Positions 1 through 6,629 of a DNA stretch of 64,000 nt are shown piece after piece. The stretch covers positions 310,001-374,000 of the forward strand of contig NZ_OZ242342.1 of assembly GCF_965208555.1 (NCBI RefSeq), read 5' to 3'. The position numbers and the translations under genes were made by a program. The notes below the pieces were generated by a model. It saw only the letters and a program-made list of their open reading frames with translations, searched no databases and was not told where the DNA came from. Within the stretch, counting starts at the first letter, position 1; the number at the start of each line of letters is the position of its first letter. The DNA comes from Poriferisodalis sp965208555 (GTDB taxonomy: Bacteria; Actinomycetota; Acidimicrobiia; Acidimicrobiales; Poriferisodalaceae).

Positions 1-1
1 C

Positions 2-511
2 AGCGACGAGGCTGAGCTAGCCGATCGGCTCGAGGCCGTCTCGGATGAGATCGTGACGCTGCAGCACTGCCAGAGCGTGACCGACAACGAGCGCAGGCTC
101 GCCCGCGACGACGCTGTGCTCGCCGAGCACCGCCGCCGAGTGCGGCACACCTCCATGCTGGCCCGCGCCTATCGGACGATTCTCGCCGCAGCGCGGGTCA
201 TGCACGTCGCGACCCTTGGCGCAGCTCCCCCTAAGGGCGACACGCTGTCGGACCTGTTGGCGCCGCAGCCGTCATGGGTCGCCGAAGCCTTCGAGCACGC
301 TGTCGACAACCGCGCGACGTTGCTCGTCGAGATGCATTTCTGGCGCAATCACGGACAAGACGAACCAGGCCAGCGCACCCGACGCGTCGACCCGGACTGG
401 GCTGCGACCGCTTACGACGCAGCCCACGACATCGTCGCCTGGGCCCTCGAAAGGCTCGACCTCGACGCCGAGGTGATCGAAAGCCACCGCCGATTGCTCA
501 CCTGCCGCTGA
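2..511 (+). CDS. Hypothetical protein, 5'-truncated by the window edge
   Basis: The reading frame is open from base 2 to the TGA at 509-511, with no stop upstream, so the true start probably lies outside the window. A GTG at 53 is the first possible internal start and would give 152 residues. The visible protein is charged and alpha-helical in character, rich in Arg, Ala, Asp and Glu, with no signal peptide, membrane segment or catalytic motif that I recognise. Its upstream 17 codons continue the same helical, acidic composition, which supports a start further left. It converges with the vapBC operon and its last 100 bp overlap a doubtful minus-strand ORF (412-729). Function unknown; coding status is likely from codon composition and length. 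Confidence 0.6.
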   Translation, partial: SDEAELADRLEAVSDEIVTLQHCQSVTDNERRLARDDAVLAEHRRRVRHTSMLARAYRTILAAARVMHVATLGAAPPKGDTLSDLLAPQPSWVAEAFEHAVDNRATLLVEMHFWRNHGQDEPGQRTRRVDPDWAATAYDAAHDIVAWALERLDLDAEVIESHRRLLTCR

Positions 512-729
512 GGAGCCCCTCTCTGCCACCGGCCTCCACGGCGTGAGGGCCCCGGCTCAGCAGGCGGTTCGGTGCCGAGCAACGGGTGATGATCGAACAG
601 CTCCGCGCAGATCTCGTCGTAGATGTCGCCGAAGCGCTCGAACGCGTCCGCTATATGAGCCGGGTAGCCGTCGGGCAGGTACTCGTAGGTATCAGCAGTG
701 CGCCGCTGCGTGTCGTCGGTGCCCGCCAT
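412..729 (-). CDS. Small hypothetical protein downstream of vapC (doubtful)
   Basis: A 105-codon ORF starts 4 bp after the vapC stop codon, with an AGGG-type ribosome site just before the ATG at 729, so it could be the third gene of the vapBC operon. The first 60 or so residues (tyrosine- and aspartate-rich, beginning MAGTDDTQ) look protein-like. The last 40 are serine/arginine-rich and overlap the opposite-strand gene ending at 511, which looks like a read-through shadow. The real product may be truncated, or the ORF may not be expressed. No family recognised. Confidence 0.3.
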   Translation of the reverse strand: MAGTDDTQRRTADTYEYLPDGYPAHIADAFERFGDIYDEICAELFDHHPLLGTEPPAEPGPSRRGGRWQRGAPQRQVSNRRWLSITSASRSSLSRAQATMSWAAS

Positions 730-733
730 GTCC

Positions 734-1156
734 CTAGCGGGGCGGCCAAGGGTTCACGACTTCGACGCCGGTGCCCACGAAGTCGTCGGAGTTCCGCGTG
801 ACGACGGCCATGCCGTTGGCTGCAGCAATCGCTGCGATCTGGGCATCTGCCTGCGCCACGGGGCGGCCGGCAGCCCGACGGCTCGCAGCGAGCGCTGCAT
901 AGGCGGCCGCGGCTTCGCTGTCGAAGGGAAGGATCCGGCCTGCGAAGTCCTCCCGAAGGAGCGCCTCAACTGCTGCGCCAACCGCATCGCGGCGCGCTCC
1001 TTCGGGCATGATCGCAACTCCGAGCCTCAGCTCTGCCTCGCCGACAGCGGTCAGGTACAGCGAAGACGTCGCCTGGCCCGCCACCCACGCCGTCACCGTC
1101 GCCTCGGGGACGGGGCGCATCAGCTCCGAAACGACGTTGGTGTCCAAGACGAACAT
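734..1156 (-). CDS. vapC: VapC-family PIN-domain ribonuclease toxin
   Basis: This 140-residue protein has the PIN-domain layout of VapC/FitB toxins, which are Mg2+-dependent endoribonucleases. It opens with MFVLDTNVVSEL, giving the first metal ligand D5. E42 (GEAEL), D104 (QADAQIAAIA) and D124/D125 (TRNSDDF) complete the acidic set, so the active site looks intact. Length is normal for the family. The gene starts 5 bp after the stop codon of the ribbon-helix-helix antitoxin gene 1162-1404, the usual antitoxin-first operon in which the RHH protein neutralises the toxin and autoregulates. Family assignment is secure; the RNA target cannot be read from sequence. Confidence 0.93.
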   Translation of the reverse strand: MFVLDTNVVSELMRPVPEATVTAWVAGQATSSLYLTAVGEAELRLGVAIMPEGARRDAVGAAVEALLREDFAGRILPFDSEAAAAYAALAASRRAAGRPVAQADAQIAAIAAANGMAVVTRNSDDFVGTGVEVVNPWPPR

Positions 1157-1161
1157 GTCGG

Positions 1162-1404
1162 CTAGCCGAGCCGGGGCGGTTCGCGCATCGGCTCACGCAG
1201 GGGCAGCGCCATCTCGACGCCGCCGAGCGGATCGACTCGTTCGCGAATCGATGCAACCAGATCGGCAGGCGCCGCATCGGCTTGCACGGCGGCACGCAGT
1301 ATGCGCCGAGCTTCCTCCTCCATCGAGCGGCCGTGCACCGCGGCCCGTATGCGCAGCCCGGTCTTGACGTGCTCGTCCAGGTTCCGAATCGTGATGCTCG
1401 CCAT
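1162..1404 (-). CDS. vapB: FitA/VapB-type ribbon-helix-helix antitoxin
   Basis: The 80-residue product begins MASITIRNLDEHVKTGLRIR, the classic Arc/MetJ-like ribbon-helix-helix N-terminus of FitA-type antitoxins (beta strand SITIRNLD, then two helices ending in EEEARRILRAAV). The C-terminal tail is the expected toxin-wrapping segment. I chose the ATG at 1402-1404 because GGAGG sits 8 bases upstream and the homology begins there; the frame stays open much further upstream as a spurious 402-codon ORF. It precedes vapC by 5 bp and the two are surely co-transcribed. It should bind its own promoter as an RHH dimer. Confidence 0.9.
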   Translation of the reverse strand: MASITIRNLDEHVKTGLRIRAAVHGRSMEEEARRILRAAVQADAAPADLVASIRERVDPLGGVEMALPLREPMREPPRLG

Positions 1405-1560
1405 CGTTCCGCCTCCAGAACCGGCTGATTCGCCATGAACGATTGCAATGCAATCATACCGACTCGGGTTCGGTCCAGCAGTCCGAGGTTCCGCTGCGCC
1501 CGTCAGCTTCTCGCGCCCGGGTCGCACCGATGAGCGCCGCCGGCCCGACCTGATTGCGAC

Positions 1561-2529
1561 ATGCGGGCAGAAAACGGCTTCGCTGCGGCAGGGCCGATGA
1601 GCGACGATGGGGACATGGCCTGGAACCCTCCGACGATCGACGACGCGCGCCGCGCCGCCGAAGCGCTGTGGCGCGAGGGCGTGGGACGCGTGCTGGTGTT
1701 CGGCTCGGTCGCCCGCGGCGACACGCGCCGCTACAGCGACATCGACCTGCTCGCCGTGCTCGCATCGGCGGACGACTTGGACTGCGACGTCTGCCACGGC
1801 CGCTTCCAGAACGATCTCAGCTATGCGGCACAGGAAGCGGTGGGCTACCGCGTGGACGTGGTGGCGACCGATGCGCCGACCTGGGCGGCGCGCAGCCCGC
1901 TGCCGTTTGCCCTGGAATCGGCTATCGCGGCCGACGCGGTCGAGCTGTTCGACCGCCTCGATCCTTCCGAGATCGACTGGGACAAGCAGATCGAGCTGCC
2001 TTTGACCGCCCTCGGCGAGGCCCTGTTGCGCCTGGAGAGCCTCGGGCTCACCCTGGGCCGATGGTGGAGCATCGAGAGCTTCCATCGCCGCGGCGACACG
2101 CCCGGCGGCGAGGCCAGCGCCCGCACCGTCGGTTGGGCGCTGAGTGCGGTGCGCAGCGCCGCGCGGGTCGCCCACGTCCACCGGCTGCAGCAACTGCCAC
2201 CGCATTCTGGGGACACCCGCCGACTCATCGCAACGCTGCCCGATCCCGAACGCCATGTCTGGCAGCGGCTCGCTGCTCCGGCGTTCGTCGACCCCGACGA
2301 CGCCGACCCCGACGATGCGCAGGCAGCCGCCCGCGCCGCTCTGGCTCTCGCCGCATACGTCACTGACCAACTCGAGGCCGAGGGCGCGGACGCCGACGCT
2401 CTCGGAGAGTGCGGCGACCGGCAGGATCTCTCATGGCCTCGAGTGCGGACGTGCGGCGCCGACACCGACGCGCTCACAGAGTGCCGCAGCTCTGCCCGCG
2501 AGCTCGCCGAGACGCTCAACCTCGCATAA
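1561..2529 (+). CDS. MntA-like nucleotidyltransferase with C-terminal helical (HEPN-like) region
   Basis: The product carries a minimal nucleotidyltransferase domain. G48-S49, ten residues, then D60-I-D62 is exactly the GSX10DXD signature of MntA antitoxins, and D99 (YRVDVV) can be the third carboxylate. Residues 140-275 form a long helical region containing R202-V-A-H-V-H207, an RX4H motif like that of HEPN ribonucleases (HepT). In the known type VII TA system HepT and MntA are separate proteins, and MntA AMPylates HepT; here both could be on one chain. The first part is certain by motif, the HEPN reading is an inference. Starts at 1561, 1597 or 1615 are possible; none has a well-spaced ribosome site, and 1615 gives the usual distance to the GS motif. 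It is divergent from vapBC. Confidence 0.75.
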   Translation: MRAENGFAAAGPMSDDGDMAWNPPTIDDARRAAEALWREGVGRVLVFGSVARGDTRRYSDIDLLAVLASADDLDCDVCHGRFQNDLSYAAQEAVGYRVDVVATDAPTWAARSPLPFALESAIAADAVELFDRLDPSEIDWDKQIELPLTALGEALLRLESLGLTLGRWWSIESFHRRGDTPGGEASARTVGWALSAVRSAARVAHVHRLQQLPPHSGDTRRLIATLPDPERHVWQRLAAPAFVDPDDADPDDAQAAARAALALAAYVTDQLEAEGADADALGECGDRQDLSWPRVRTCGADTDALTECRSSARELAETLNLA

Positions 2530-2591
2530 CCCGACGCACCTCCCTTGGCATCCTCACACCTGCTGGGGCAGATGGCTCGCCGGACGCAGCC

Positions 2592-2708
2592 CTAGACGAC
2601 GAGAAGTTCTACTGCGGGTGTCCAGATGCGGTGCGCCCCGAAGGCCAGCGGGGTCGTGCTGATCGTGCGCTCGAAGTCGAACGGAATGCAGCCGCTGCCG
2701 AACGGCAC
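2592..2708 (-). pseudogene. C-terminal relic of an AbiE-like module partner protein
   Basis: This 38-codon fragment (GTG at 2706-2708, stop at 2592-2594) aligns without gaps to the C-terminus of the protein encoded at 4926-5279. Shared positions include GC, FD, RT, TP, AFG, H, W, P and EL, about 18 of 38 identical by eye. Upstream codons in the same frame do not continue the homology, so only the 3' end survives. It lies in the 306-bp gap between 2529 and 2836. It appears to be a decayed second copy of the same TA-like family, on the opposite strand. Confidence 0.5.
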
Positions 2709-2789
2709 CCTTTGCGCATCGGTGCGCGGTGCCGCAAGTGTCGCTCTCGCTCATGCGAGTGTGCCCAATCCTCGATACCTGCATCCCGA

Positions 2790-2801
2790 ACAGTTAGCTG
2801 T
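2790..2801. promoter_or_regulatory. ACAG-N4-CTGT inverted-repeat site upstream of HTH gene
   Basis: ACAGttagCTGT is a perfect 4+4 inverted repeat with a 4-bp centre, 34 bp before the ATG at 2836. Close copies (ACAGctaaCTGC) lie at 3387-3398 and 5819-5830. Position and symmetry suggest an operator for a dimeric regulator, possibly the HTH protein encoded at 2836. Confidence 0.4.
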
Positions 2802-2835
2802 ACATCGCCCGGAGATCGTGCATTAGGTTTCCGCC

Positions 2836-3348
2836 ATGGCGAAGAGCCGGCCGCGGGCTGCGACACGGGAACAGGTCGAGGCAGCGAGGTCCCGCGCCGC
2901 CGAGCGGCCGCTTGCCTCGGACCCGCCGTCTTCGCCGCATCCGCAGCAAACTCCGCAACCCGAGCCGCAGGGCCGGCTGTGGGACGACGGCACTCCCCCA
3001 CGGCCGGCGGGTCGCCCCGCGCCCGAAGCCGCGGACCCCGGCGACGAGCCGACCCAGCAGGCGAGACCATCCCGCACGCCGCGTCGTCGGGTCGCCAACC
3101 GGGCCCGCCTCACGCCCGAGTCCCGCTATCGCAACATCGCGGACCAGCTCGAGCACGTCGCCCAGATGCGCCAGAGATACCTGGACGCCGCGGCCGCCAA
3201 GAAGCAAGCGCACGACGACTGGCTCGAGGCAGCCCACAACGCAGCCTCCAACGGCGTGCAGGTCCAGGACCTCGCCGCGCAATGCGGCATCACCCGCTCC
3301 GGGCTGTACCAGACGCTGTACGAGTGGCGGCGCAAGCATCGCCGCTAG
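2836..3348 (+). CDS. Hypothetical protein with C-terminal helix-turn-helix
   Basis: This 170-residue protein has a basic, proline-rich and probably disordered N-terminal 90 residues. A helical segment follows (about 95-130, YRNIADQLEHVAQMRQRYLD), then a C-terminal helix-turn-helix around residues 137-165 (VQDLAAQCGITRSGLYQTLY, then EWRRKHRR). The latter resembles the DNA-recognition part of Hin/resolvase-like or HTH_23-type domains. No catalytic domain is present, so it is probably a small DNA-binding protein of the accessory region. ATG 2836 is preceded by TTAGG. The gene is flanked on both sides by the ACAG-N4-CTG sites in opposite orientation (2790 and 3387), suggesting autoregulation or a mobile unit. 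Exact family unknown. Confidence 0.65.
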   Translation: MAKSRPRAATREQVEAARSRAAERPLASDPPSSPHPQQTPQPEPQGRLWDDGTPPRPAGRPAPEAADPGDEPTQQARPSRTPRRRVANRARLTPESRYRNIADQLEHVAQMRQRYLDAAAAKKQAHDDWLEAAHNAASNGVQVQDLAAQCGITRSGLYQTLYEWRRKHRR

Positions 3349-3386
3349 CCCCGCCGCGGCCTCTCTGTCGCGACCCTGCGTCATGC

Positions 3387-3398
3387 ACAGCTAACTGC
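3387..3398. promoter_or_regulatory. ACAG-N4-CTGC site (second copy)
   Basis: ACAGctaaCTGC is the reverse complement of the site at 2790 except for the last base. It lies 39 bp after the stop of the HTH gene and about 190 bp upstream of the AlpA-like gene. The copy at 5819-5830 is identical over all 12 bp. Confidence 0.35.
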
Positions 3399-3523
3399 AC
3401 GCGATAGGGGCATCGGCATTTCAATGCAAAAGTGTGTTCCGAAATCCGACGGCCCACGCGACAGCCCGCGGCACCCGCAGCGGCAAGCGCCGCGACGCAT
3501 CGCGGCGGGCCAGGTCGTGCGAA

Positions 3524-3561
3524 GTCGGTCCGTGTCGGACTATGTCGGTCTGTGTCGGACT
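3524..3561. promoter_or_regulatory. Four GTCGG iterons at 10-bp spacing upstream of alpA-like gene
   Basis: GTCGG occurs at 3524, 3534, 3544 and 3554, exactly one helical turn apart, inside two 18-bp direct repeats (3524-3541 and 3544-3561, 17/18 identical). The array ends 21 bp before the ATG of the small MerR-like protein at 3583. Such phased repeats are typical binding sites for AlpA/excisionase-like proteins, so autoregulation is the natural reading. Confidence 0.5.
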
Positions 3562-3582
3562 GCTCACGGGACAATCCCAGCC

Positions 3583-3807
3583 ATGAAACACGACACCCCC
3601 CCAACCTTCACGCCGCTGCTCTCCCGAGCCCAAGTGGAACGGCTCACAGGGCTATCGACCACCTCGCTGTACCGAGCGATGCGCCGCGGCGACTTCCCCG
3701 AGCCGCTGCGGGTCAGCGAGCGAAGCGTGCGCTGGCGCACCGACGAGATCGAGTCCTGGATCGAGGAACGGCCACGGGCGGCAGGCATCGTCGGCGAGGC
3801 GGCATGA
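3583..3807 (+). CDS. AlpA/excisionase-family small DNA-binding protein
   Basis: The 74-residue product has the MerR-like winged HTH of AlpA-family regulators and excisionases: LLSRAQVERLTGLSTTSLYR, then AMRRGDFPEPLRVSERSVRW and DEIESWIEER. Such proteins regulate prophage or integrative-element genes or act as directionality factors. I chose the ATG at 3583 because homology starts right after it; the frame is open further up to 3424 but crosses the GTCGG iteron array and looks non-coding. No integrase is in the window, so the element it belongs to is either outside or lost. It converges with the metallophosphoesterase gene. Confidence 0.8.
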   Translation: MKHDTPPTFTPLLSRAQVERLTGLSTTSLYRAMRRGDFPEPLRVSERSVRWRTDEIESWIEERPRAAGIVGEAA

Positions 3808-3849
3808 GCGCGACCGCGCTCAGCCGCTTCTCAATGGCCGCTGTCGGGT

Positions 3850-4728
3850 TCAGCCCATGTAGCGGACCCCGAGTGCGGGATGGGTGGTGAGATGGGCAGC
3901 GCTATTTGCCATGCCGTCGGCGCTGAGCCCGAACACCTCGGTCGCCTCGCCGATGCGTTCGCGGTGGGTGCGGTGCCAGTGGCCGTGCAGCACGAACGAA
4001 GGCTGGGTTCGCTCCACAGCCTCACGCAGCAGACCTCGCCCATGCTTCGCGGCCTCGCGAAGGTCCCACGGCACGCCGGGCATTGTTGCCTTGAGCCCTC
4101 GGACCTGTGCTGGGGCGTCGTGGGTGAACAGCACGTCGAGGCTGCCGCCGAACTCCGCGTCGACGTTCGCCATCAGCCGATCGAGGTCTGCGCCGGTGGT
4201 GGCCTCGTCGTCCCAGCGGTAGCCGCGCCGTGCGGGGCTGTGCCGATCCGGCGACACCGCGCCGCCGAGCGCGCCGAATGTCCGGCCGCCCCAGGTCCAA
4301 ACGCTTCCCCGCCATGCCCACCAGATCGATCCACCCAAGTGCAGCGGCCGACGCGACGCCACAGCCGCCTGCGCGGCCGGCGTGCGGGCGTAGCTGCTCA
4401 GCGCGGGCCACACCTCGTGGTTGCCGTCGACGACGATGATCGGCAGCGGTGCGTCGTGCGCGGTCCACATGAACTGCGACTCCAGCGGATTCAGGCGGCT
4501 CCAAGTCGCATCGGCGAGCCAGAAGTCCCCGACCTGCACGATCGCTCCCGCGCCGACGTCGACTGCAAGATCGACCGCCTTGGAGAGGTGTCTGGCCTCG
4601 CCGTGCACGTCGCCGACGACCAGCAGATTCGTCACCACAACCGAGGCGAGCTCGGCGATGTCGTCCCAAGCTCTGCCGGTGGCGAACTCATATGGGTCCC
4701 AGCGGGGCATGTCAGACATGTCGCTCAT
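3850..4728 (-). CDS. Calcineurin-like metallophosphoesterase
   Basis: The 292-residue protein has all five blocks of the calcineurin-like (PF00149) fold: GDVHG (39-43), GDFW (67-70), GNHE (102-105), THD (202-204) and GHWH (249-252). These bind a dinuclear metal centre, so it should be an active phosphoesterase or nuclease. No signal peptide or membrane segment, hence cytoplasmic. The substrate cannot be told; stand-alone enzymes of this size near TA or defence genes are often assigned only as 'metallophosphoesterase'. Starts at 4728, 4719 and 4710 are all possible. It converges with the AlpA-like gene. Confidence 0.88.
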   Translation of the reverse strand: MSDMSDMPRWDPYEFATGRAWDDIAELASVVVTNLLVVGDVHGEARHLSKAVDLAVDVGAGAIVQVGDFWLADATWSRLNPLESQFMWTAHDAPLPIIVVDGNHEVWPALSSYARTPAAQAAVASRRPLHLGGSIWWAWRGSVWTWGGRTFGALGGAVSPDRHSPARRGYRWDDEATTGADLDRLMANVDAEFGGSLDVLFTHDAPAQVRGLKATMPGVPWDLREAAKHGRGLLREAVERTQPSFVLHGHWHRTHRERIGEATEVFGLSADGMANSAAHLTTHPALGVRYMG

Positions 4729-4883
4729 CCCAGACGCGTCGATGCACCGACCCTACGCAAGTGCAGCCCTGAGGACGGCATGGTTTTGGACGATGCGAGG
4801 CCGGCCGCAGCCGCGTGACGCGCTCGAGCATCGACACCGGGCCCCCGAACCGCCTCGAGAGCGTCCAAGGCTGAGACCCGATC

Positions 4884-5279
4884 ATGGCTGCACGCCGCGA
4901 AACTCCCAACCAGCTCGCCCACTAGGTGGCGGCGCTGCGCCGAGGCGACGACGAATTCCGGTTGCGGCTGCTGTTGCACGACTTCGCGATGGTCTGGCAG
5001 CACACGGCCGCGCAGGTGCATCCAACGCTCGTCGCAGTCGGGCCTCTGCCGATCGATGTTCGCTGGAATGCTCTCGTCGCCGCATTCGCGGAACACCTCA
5101 GCCTCGAGGCGGAGACCGATCCCCCTGCGTGGACACAGCATCCCAGCCGGTTCCTGTCCGATTGCTGGTTCGCTGGGGGCTGCTTCGGATTCGACCGCGC
5201 GCGCACCGTGGCTGCGACCCCGTCCGCGTTCGGCCGCCACGGCGTCTGGCTGCCACAAGACGAGCTCACGGTCACCTGA
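4884..5279 (+). pseudogene. AbiE-like module partner protein, interrupted by an in-frame TAG
   Basis: The frame starting with ATG 4884 reads 13 codons (MAARRETPNQLAH), hits TAG at 4923-4925, and then continues open for 117 codons from GTG 4926. The long part (DVRWNALVAAFAEHL, PPAWTQHPSRFL, WFAGGCFGFD, TPSAFGRHGVW) resembles the small uncharacterised proteins that I recall encoded just before DUF6036-type nucleotidyltransferase genes in actinobacteria. No ribosome site precedes GTG 4926, so the amber codon probably truncated the gene; restart at 4926 is possible. It ends 2 bp before the nucleotidyltransferase-like ORF. A relic with the same C-terminus lies at 2592-2708. Confidence 0.55.
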
Positions 5280-5281
5280 TC

Positions 5282-5773
5282 GTGCGACCCTTCACCGCCG
5301 ACGATCTCCGTTCGGCGCTGTTCGAGCTTGCCAAACGGCTGAGGCGCCGAGGTGCTCACGCACGCCTCTACGTGATCGGCGGTGCGATCGAGGGCGACTA
5401 CGGCGCCGTGATCGAAGCGGTGCTCGCCATCGCCCGTGAGCGCAGCTGGCCCACGACATGGCTCAACGAGCAGGCCACCCCCTACATGCCATCCCCGGAT
5501 CGGCGCGAAGCCATCGCGGTGCTCGAGCATCCCCACCTGATCGTTGCTGCGGCCAGTGCGGCCCACATGCAGGCCATGAAGACGCGTTCCGCACGCCGTA
5601 CCGATGTCCAAGACATCCGGCGTCTCGCTCAGATCACCGGCGTCGCCACCGTCGAGGGCATCGAAGACCTGATAGCGGTTGCCTTCCCGTCCAATTCGCT
5701 CGGCGACCGCCAGCGGCAATGGCTCCGAGCCGCCCTCGGAACCGCTCCGCCGGGCAGCAACCAGCACCGCTGA
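5282..5773 (+). CDS. DUF6036/AbiEii-like nucleotidyltransferase lacking its catalytic segment
   Basis: The 163-residue ORF starts at GTG 5282, 2 bp after the upstream partner ORF. It has the N-terminal LRSALFELAKRL and YVIGGA strand of DUF6036/AbiEii-like nucleotidyltransferases, and the typical C-terminal half (WLNEQATPYM, HPHLIVAAASAAHMQAMK, RRTDVQDIRRLA). Between them the family normally carries an R-x-T-x-D-V-D-type catalytic segment. Here YVIGGAIEGDYGAVIEAV joins directly, so the DxD pair is missing. This looks like an internal in-frame deletion giving an inactive enzyme. With the amber codon in the partner gene, it suggests a dying type IV-like TA module. Family call from memory of motifs, not a search. 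Confidence 0.6.
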   Translation: MRPFTADDLRSALFELAKRLRRRGAHARLYVIGGAIEGDYGAVIEAVLAIARERSWPTTWLNEQATPYMPSPDRREAIAVLEHPHLIVAAASAAHMQAMKTRSARRTDVQDIRRLAQITGVATVEGIEDLIAVAFPSNSLGDRQRQWLRAALGTAPPGSNQHR

Positions 5774-5785
5774 GTTGTATTGACA

Positions 5786-5817
5786 TTGACAGACCGGCAC
5801 ATATCAGCGGATATGCT
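5786..5817 (+). promoter_or_regulatory. Candidate promoter of the 5858 gene
   Basis: TTGACA is present twice in tandem (5780-5785 and 5786-5791), followed by TATGCT at 5812-5817. The spacer from the second copy is 20 bp, longer than ideal. The stretch also contains TCAGC-N6-GCTGA and is followed immediately by the ACAG-N4-CTGC site at 5819. Confidence 0.35.
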
Positions 5818-5818
5818 G

Positions 5819-5830
5819 ACAGCTAACTGC
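5819..5830. promoter_or_regulatory. ACAG-N4-CTGC site (third copy)
   Basis: Identical over 12 bp to the site at 3387-3398. It sits 1 bp after the TATGCT hexamer of the candidate promoter, a position where a bound repressor would block transcription of 5858-6370. Confidence 0.4.
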
Positions 5831-5857
5831 CGTAGGAGAGTTTGGTGCAGCAGGCTG

Positions 5858-6370
5858 ATGCCATCACGACCTCATTCCTCCCGACACGGCACCCGAAAGA
5901 GCAGGCGGCGGCCGCTGCTGATTCTCACGGTCGTCATCGCAGCGGGTGCCGCAGCGATTGCCGTGCCGATGGCGCTGGCCGCCACGTCGGCGAACTGCCG
6001 AGTCAGCCTCAGCTTCAGCCCCGCTTCGGTGAGCCTGGCGGAGGGATCGACCGCCAGCATCGACTACACCCATTACTGGTGCAGCGGCGACCCGGCGTTC
6101 ACCGACTGGGTCGTGGACGTCTCCGACACTTCCGCGGTCAGCGTCACCGTGTCTGAGGGCACCACCGTCGACGGCACCCGCACCACCCGCGGGTCGATCA
6201 GCATCGAGGCCCTCGCCGACGACGACTTCGATGACGAGTCCGTGACCGTCACCTTCTCGGAGCCCTCCGACGACGACGAGGCTTCCGAGTCGGGCAGCAC
6301 GGTCACCTCGGCGTCATTCACCGTGGACGTAAGCGACTCCCAAAGCGGGGACGGGAACGCCTCTGAGTGA
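5858..6370 (+). CDS. Exported beta-sandwich (Calx-beta/Ig-like) protein
   Basis: The 170-residue product has a basic N-terminus (SRHGTRKSRRRP), a hydrophobic stretch (LLILTVVIAAGAAAIAVPMALA) and then a Thr/Ser/Asp-rich mature part. The mature part has the alternating pattern of a single Calx-beta or Ig-like domain (VSLAEGSTASI, then SFTVDVSDSQ) with one likely disulfide (C in ANCRV and in YWCSGD). The signal could be cleaved after ALA or stay as a membrane anchor. ATG 5858 was chosen for the signal-peptide shape; an in-frame ATG at 5813 lies within the candidate promoter. It overlaps the next small gene by 4 bp, so the two are translationally coupled. Function probably surface-related; no family fixed. 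Confidence 0.65.
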   Translation: MPSRPHSSRHGTRKSRRRPLLILTVVIAAGAAAIAVPMALAATSANCRVSLSFSPASVSLAEGSTASIDYTHYWCSGDPAFTDWVVDVSDTSAVSVTVSEGTTVDGTRTTRGSISIEALADDDFDDESVTVTFSEPSDDDEASESGSTVTSASFTVDVSDSQSGDGNASE

Positions 6371-6501
6371 AAAGCACGCTGTTCGCCCCGGTCCGGTTCC
6401 TGCTGCGGCGCAGACGGCTGCCTGCAGGCATCCCCGGGGCGCTGACCATCGTGATCGGCGGCTTCGCAGCCATCTCGCTGTTGCTGCTGCTGTTCACCTG
6501 A
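6367..6501 (+). CDS. 44-residue single-span membrane protein
   Basis: A GTG at 6367 overlaps the stop of the exported protein gene (GTGA overlap). It opens a 44-codon frame with an arginine-rich patch (RFLLRRRRLPAG) followed by a hydrophobic span (ALTIVIGGFAAISLLLLLF) and a TGA at 6499-6501. The layout is that of a small membrane protein with N-terminus in the cytoplasm. The 4-bp overlap and the strong terminator 4 bp after its stop support a two-gene operon with 5858-6370. It may anchor or accompany the exported beta-sandwich protein. Too short for homology calls. Confidence 0.5.
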   Translation: MKSTLFAPVRFLLRRRRLPAGIPGALTIVIGGFAAISLLLLLFT

Positions 6502-6504
6502 GCC

Positions 6505-6537
6505 GCCCCGCGGCAGCTTCGCTGCTGCCGACGGGGC
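6505..6537. terminator. Strong GC hairpin between convergent genes
   Basis: GCCCCG-CGGCAGC, loop TTCGCT, GCTGCCG-A-CGGGGC forms a 13-bp stem with one bulged A. It begins 4 bp after the stop of the small membrane gene and lies about 90 bp beyond the stop of the opposite-strand gene 6630-9950, so it can serve both. No T tract follows. Confidence 0.65.
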
Positions 6538-6629
6538 ACCCGGGTGCGGGGGGGGCCGGGAGCCCTCCGGTCCTCCAGGAGACGCTGTCGGGCTCCCCGC
6601 ACCTGCTCCCCCACTCGACGCGACGGCGG

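Noticed and set aside
4421..5281. Upstream extension of the nucleotidyltransferase-like frame
   Set aside because: It overlaps the metallophosphoesterase gene and the partner ORF; family homology starts at GTG 5282.
6548..6555. G8 run and other G/C runs of 7-9 (15751, 35489)
   Set aside because: Short enough to be expected in DNA of this GC content, and not placed just before a start codon.
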